In this document: positions 60,824-64,000 of the stretch, piece by piece | Layout: every line of letters starts with the position of its first letter | Position numbering within the stretch: the first letter of the stretch is position 1 | From: Elstera sp044372965 | Lineage (GTDB): Bacteria; Pseudomonadota; Alphaproteobacteria; Elsterales; Elsteraceae | NCBI RefSeq assembly: GCF_044372965.1 | Contig: NZ_JBILQX010000001.1 | Span: forward strand, 42,739-106,738 | Length of the DNA: 64,000 bases | Direction of reading: 5' to 3' | Translations under genes and position numbers: made by a program | The notes under the pieces: generated by a model | Seen by the model: only the letters and a program-made list of their open reading frames with translations | Databases searched by the model: none | What the model was told of the DNA's origin: nothing

Positions 60824-62580
60824 CGTATCAGGCACCGCTCGACGATATTCGCTTCACGCTGCACCGGGTTGTCGGGGTGGCCGATGTTCTCCCCGACGGC
60901 ATTGATTCGACCGATGTCGATGCCATTCTGGAAGAAGCGGGTAAATTCGCAGGCTCGGTGATCGCCCCGCTCAATTGGGGTGGCGACCAGCATGGCGCGG
61001 TGCTTGAAAATGGCGTGGTGCGGACGGCCCCCGGCTTCCGCGACGCCTATCATGCTTTCGTCGAAGGCGGCTGGAACTCGGTCGGCGGCGATCCCGAATT
61101 CGGCGGTCAGGGGCTACCGATTGCGATTTCGGCGGCGCTCTCGGAACTGTGGAATAGCGCGAGCATGGCTTTCGCCCTCTGCCCGCTGCTGAACCTCGGC
61201 GCGATTGAATGCCTGGAACGCCACGGCTCGGACGCGCAAAAGCAAAAATACCTCGCCAAGATGATCGAAGGCACCTGGACCGGCACGATGAACCTGACCG
61301 AACCGCAAGCGGGGTCAGACCTCGCGGCGGTGCGCACGAAGGCCGTGCCGGTCGGGGATGGTACCTACCGGATTTCCGGCCAGAAGATTTTCATCACCTA
61401 TGGCGACCATGATTATACCGATAACATCATCCATCTGGTCCTCGCCCGCCTGCCCGATGCGCCGCCGGGCGTGAAAGGGATCAGCCTGTTCGTCGTGCCG
61501 AAACTGATGGTTCACGACGACGGCTCTTTGGGCGACAAGAATGATCTGCGCTGCGTGAGCCTGGAGCATAAGCTCGGCATCCACGCCTCCCCCACCGCCG
61601 TCATGGCCTATGGCGACGGCGAGGGCGCGCTGGGTGAACTGATCGGCGAGGCCAATCGCGGCCTCGAATATATGTTCGTGATGATGAACAATGCCCGGCT
61701 CAATGTCGGCGTGCAGGGCATCGGTATTGCTGAACGCGCCTATCAGCACGCGGTTGCCTATGCGCGCTCGCGCACCCAAGGGAAACCGCTGCCGGGCAGC
61801 CCGAGCCAAACGATCATTGCCCACCCGGACGTGCGCCGGATGCTCGTGCTCTCGAAAGTGAAAATTGAAGCCGCCCGTGCCCTGGCGCTCGAAGCCGCCG
61901 CCGTGCTCGACCGCGCCCATAAGGGCATCGCGGGCGCGCAAGCGCGTGGCGATTTGCTCATTCCCATCGTCAAATCCTGGTCCACCGACCTCGGCGTTTC
62001 CGTCGCCTCCACTGGCGTGCAGATTCATGGCGGCATGGGCTTTATCGAGGAAACCGGCGCGGCCCAACATTTGCGCGACGCCCGCATCGCCCCGATCTAC
62101 GAAGGCACCAACGGCATCCAAGCCGCCGATCTCGTCGGTCGCAAGCTGCTGCGCGACGGCGGGGCCGCAATGACCGCCCTGATTGCCGATGTCAGCGCCA
62201 CCCTGGGCCAGCTAGCCCAGCAGCCGGGCGATGATCTCGCCGTCGTGGCGCAAAACCTCAGCATCGGCCAATCCGCCTTACGCGAGGCGACCGACTGGCT
62301 GCTGCTCGCCGCCAAGGAAGACATGCGCCTGCCGTTTGCCGCCTCAAGCGCCTATCTCGACCTCGCCGGGATCGTCGCCGGCGGCTGGATGCTCGCCCGC
62401 TCGGCCCTCGTCGCCCAGGCCGACCTTACCCAAGGCGGCGGCCACGCGGCGTTCCTCGAAGCCAAAATCATCGGTGCCCGCATTTTCGCGGAACATGAGT
62501 TAGTGCGGGCGACTGGCCTGCTGGAAAGCATCCGCGCGGGCTCAAAGAGCTTGCTTCAGTATGATGAGGCGCTGCTTTAG
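60820..62580 (+). CDS. Acyl-CoA dehydrogenase, long form
   Basis: This 586-residue flavoprotein has an N-terminal extra domain, central ACAD domains (GTMNLTEPQAGSDLAAVRT, then ISGQKIFIT) and the catalytic Glu in APIYEGTNGIQAADLVGRK (near 428). The extended C-terminal domain (about 465-586) belongs to the class that includes DmdC-like enzymes. It oxidises an acyl-CoA and passes electrons to ETF. Tandem hairpins follow. Confidence 0.92.
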   Translation: MTYQAPLDDIRFTLHRVVGVADVLPDGIDSTDVDAILEEAGKFAGSVIAPLNWGGDQHGAVLENGVVRTAPGFRDAYHAFVEGGWNSVGGDPEFGGQGLPIAISAALSELWNSASMAFALCPLLNLGAIECLERHGSDAQKQKYLAKMIEGTWTGTMNLTEPQAGSDLAAVRTKAVPVGDGTYRISGQKIFITYGDHDYTDNIIHLVLARLPDAPPGVKGISLFVVPKLMVHDDGSLGDKNDLRCVSLEHKLGIHASPTAVMAYGDGEGALGELIGEANRGLEYMFVMMNNARLNVGVQGIGIAERAYQHAVAYARSRTQGKPLPGSPSQTIIAHPDVRRMLVLSKVKIEAARALALEAAAVLDRAHKGIAGAQARGDLLIPIVKSWSTDLGVSVASTGVQIHGGMGFIEETGAAQHLRDARIAPIYEGTNGIQAADLVGRKLLRDGGAAMTALIADVSATLGQLAQQPGDDLAVVAQNLSIGQSALREATDWLLLAAKEDMRLPFAASSAYLDLAGIVAGGWMLARSALVAQADLTQGGGHAAFLEAKIIGARIFAEHELVRATGLLESIRAGSKSLLQYDEALL

Positions 62581-62589
62581 AGACTGTTT

Positions 62590-62639
62590 AACGGGGGCGC
62601 TGCCCCCGTTTCCCCCGCCCAAGGGGCTTGCCCCTTGGG
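62590..62639. terminator. Tandem hairpin terminators
   Basis: Two strong stems follow the acyl-CoA dehydrogenase: AACGGGGGC/GCCCCCGTT with a 3-base loop (62590-62610) and CCCAAGGGGC/GCCCCTTGGG (62618-62639). They separate it from the convergent vapB-like gene and may serve both strands. Confidence 0.65.
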
Positions 62640-62658
62640 TATCCCGTTTTCCGGAAGA

Positions 62659-62841
62659 CTACCGGCGCGGCGCTCCCTCGGCCCCCGGATCGCTGCCGCC
62701 CAGAAGAATCAACCGCCGCGCGCCTTCCCGCTCGATCAGCGCCTTGAGTGCTTCACGAACGATAGCGGCGGTTTCCCGGATGCCCGTCAAGCTTTGGGCT
62801 TGCTCTAGCAGATCATCGTCGAGGGTCAGGGTCGCGCGCAT
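62659..62841 (-). CDS. VapB-type antitoxin without an adjacent toxin
   Basis: This 60-residue protein opens MRATLTLDDDLLEQAQSLTGIRETAAIVREALKALIERE, the N-terminal strand and helices of VapB antitoxins that bind DNA. The C-terminal part (GARRLILLGGSDPG) resembles the VapC-binding stretch. The usual VapC PIN-domain gene should follow directly; instead the terminators and the convergent acyl-CoA dehydrogenase are there. It is therefore an orphan. Confidence 0.8.
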   Translation of the reverse strand: MRATLTLDDDLLEQAQSLTGIRETAAIVREALKALIEREGARRLILLGGSDPGAEGAPRR

Positions 62842-62911
62842 AATTGGCTCCTATCGGAGTACAATTCATAGCATCGTTTGATGACGATACCTATGCCGCC
62901 ATGCGCTCCCC

Positions 62912-64000
62912 TCACAGCGACCGCAGAAACGCCACTAGTGCCGCCCGGTCCGCTGCCGGAGCATTCCGAAAGGCTTCTTTCGCCCCCTCCGCCTCGCCGC
63001 CGTGCCAGAGGATTGCCTCGGCGGGACCGCGCGCCCGGCCATCGTGGAGAAGATGCTCGTGCTGATTAGCCATCGGGATCATCCCCAGGCCCCAGAGCGG
63101 CGGGGTGCGCCATTCGGTTGGTCCGGCCTGATGGTCGGAGCGGCCATCGGCGAGACCCGGCCCCATATCGTGCAAGAGGAGATCGGTGAGCGGGTGAATG
63201 GTTTGGTTGCGCAGTTCCGGCAACGGATGATCGCCGGTTTTCAGGCTTTTCACATGGCAGGCCGAACAGCCGAACTGGGTGAACAGTGTTTCGCCCTGCT
63301 TCAATTCCGGCGTGTCCCACTCCCGGCGGCGCGGCACGGCCAAGGTTTGGGTGTAGACTGTGAGCTTTTCAAGAAATTCGTCGCTCACCTCCGGTGTGCC
63401 GCCCGTGGGGGCAGCGCGGCAGGCTTTTTGCGCGAGCGGGCAATTCTGCGTCGGAAACAGCGAGGTGGTGAGACCAATATCGCCATTCGCCGCCCCGAGA
63501 CGATGCCCGCCTGCTTCTGGCTTTCGGCGAGCGCGAGAATATCGGCCTCCGGCACCGCTTCTAGCAGCCCGAGGCCGATGACGGCGGGGGCAACGCGCAA
63601 GGAAGTTAGCAGGTCTTTCCCCAGCGCCCCATAGGCGGGTTGATCGATTTTGAGGGTGGGCTTGCGCAGCGTATAAGCCGTGCCGTCGCCATAGCCCCCC
63701 GGCACATCCTGCCACGTCACCCGCACGCGGGCTTCCGCCGCAACGCCGGAAATCGCCCGATCGTTGAGCTGATCGCCATAGGCTGGATGCGGCGTTGCGG
63801 TTTTGCTGGCGGCGTCCCAAACCGAAATCCGCACCAGGGCCGATTGCAGCGGCTCGGTGTCACTATCCGGCACCTGACCGCGCCCGTCGCGCAGATGGCA
63901 GGCCGAGCAGGAGACCCGGTTGAAGGTGGGGCCGAGCCCGTCGAACGTCACCGTCGAGGAGGGTGCAGCCACCCAATTGGTGTTGAACAGCCGATTGCCG
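62912..64000 (-). pseudogene. Di-heme thiol oxidoreductase-like cytochrome, frameshifted and cut by the window edge
   Basis: The upstream part, open from 64000, reads NRLFNTNWV, then a first haem site CSACHLRDGRG, and runs to QKQAGIVSGR near 63500. The rest of the family sequence continues in another frame: AANGDIGLTTSLFP, then the second haem site FGCSACHVKSL and ending AALVAFLRSL at 62912. About 25-30 residues usual between those points (after SGR and before the GDIG motif) are missing, so a deletion shifted the frame near 63485-63503. These proteins are periplasmic, two-haem relatives of MauG. The N-terminus is outside the window. Confidence 0.8.

Overview
The window is GC-rich, densely coded chromosomal DNA from an alphaproteobacterium, most probably a member of the Rhodospirillales. 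The evidence is a set of lineage-specific genes: the cell-cycle regulator ctrA beside fliI-fliJ, a CtrA-degradation adaptor (rcdA, DUF1465), trcR (DUF1013), mipZ and DUF1192. There is no rRNA, CRISPR array, transposase or recognisable prophage. One tRNA (Val, anticodon CAC) is present.

Layout. 1-540: C-terminal end of a secreted repeat protein cut by the window edge. 585-3235: clpS-clpA. 3623-6583: a transglutaminase-like protein and a chemoreceptor. 6796-9431: fliJ-fliI and, divergently, ctrA. 9618-12630: a GbsR/MarR regulator with cytochrome bd oxidase cydAB, preceded by a perfect palindrome. 12714-19096: small exported and membrane proteins, a cysteine-rich MarR regulator with twin palindromic operators, a redoxin, a glutamine amidotransferase, a WYL regulator, EVE and VOC proteins, and a thioredoxin/CcdA pair. 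19093-24305: envelope sugar genes (membrane glycosyltransferase-like protein, phosphomannomutase/phosphoglucomutase, ugd, galU). Then come mipZ, an enoyl-CoA hydratase and pyrE.

26862-30017 is an AT-rich island, all on the minus strand. It holds a periplasmic solute-binding protein, a membrane-anchored AraC regulator and two small helical proteins that look like distant paralogues, each preceded by a copy of the same 29-base hairpin element. A 24-base C tract follows just before gltX. Between gltX and a DUF393 gene lies a head-to-tail duplication (31713-33190). Its outer segments, the gltX start and the DUF393 end, are 91-94% identical, while the AT-rich membrane-protein ORF inside each copy is almost unrelated. 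This is the most unusual structure in the window. Next to it is an isolated branched-chain amino acid permease gene with a lipoprotein-like N-terminal extension and an in-frame stop.

34948-41282: an RND efflux pair and an ABC exporter. 41480-44981: rpmE, rcdA, two small conserved genes, a quinone oxidoreductase and trcR. 45059-53580: an MFS carrier, lipoproteins, a TetR regulator, an NTF2-like protein, two SDR proteins, an FeS-type photolyase and DUF6134. This resembles gene sets linked to photo-oxidative stress in other proteobacteria. 53708-64000: tRNA-Val, an isolated molybdopterin oxidoreductase subunit with cysQ, a DinJ/YafQ toxin-antitoxin pair, a ParA-like ATPase, tsaC, a D-2-hydroxyacid dehydrogenase, an acyl-CoA dehydrogenase, an orphan VapB antitoxin and a frameshifted di-heme oxidoreductase running off the right edge.

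All family assignments come from reading the translated sequence and motifs; no database search was run.
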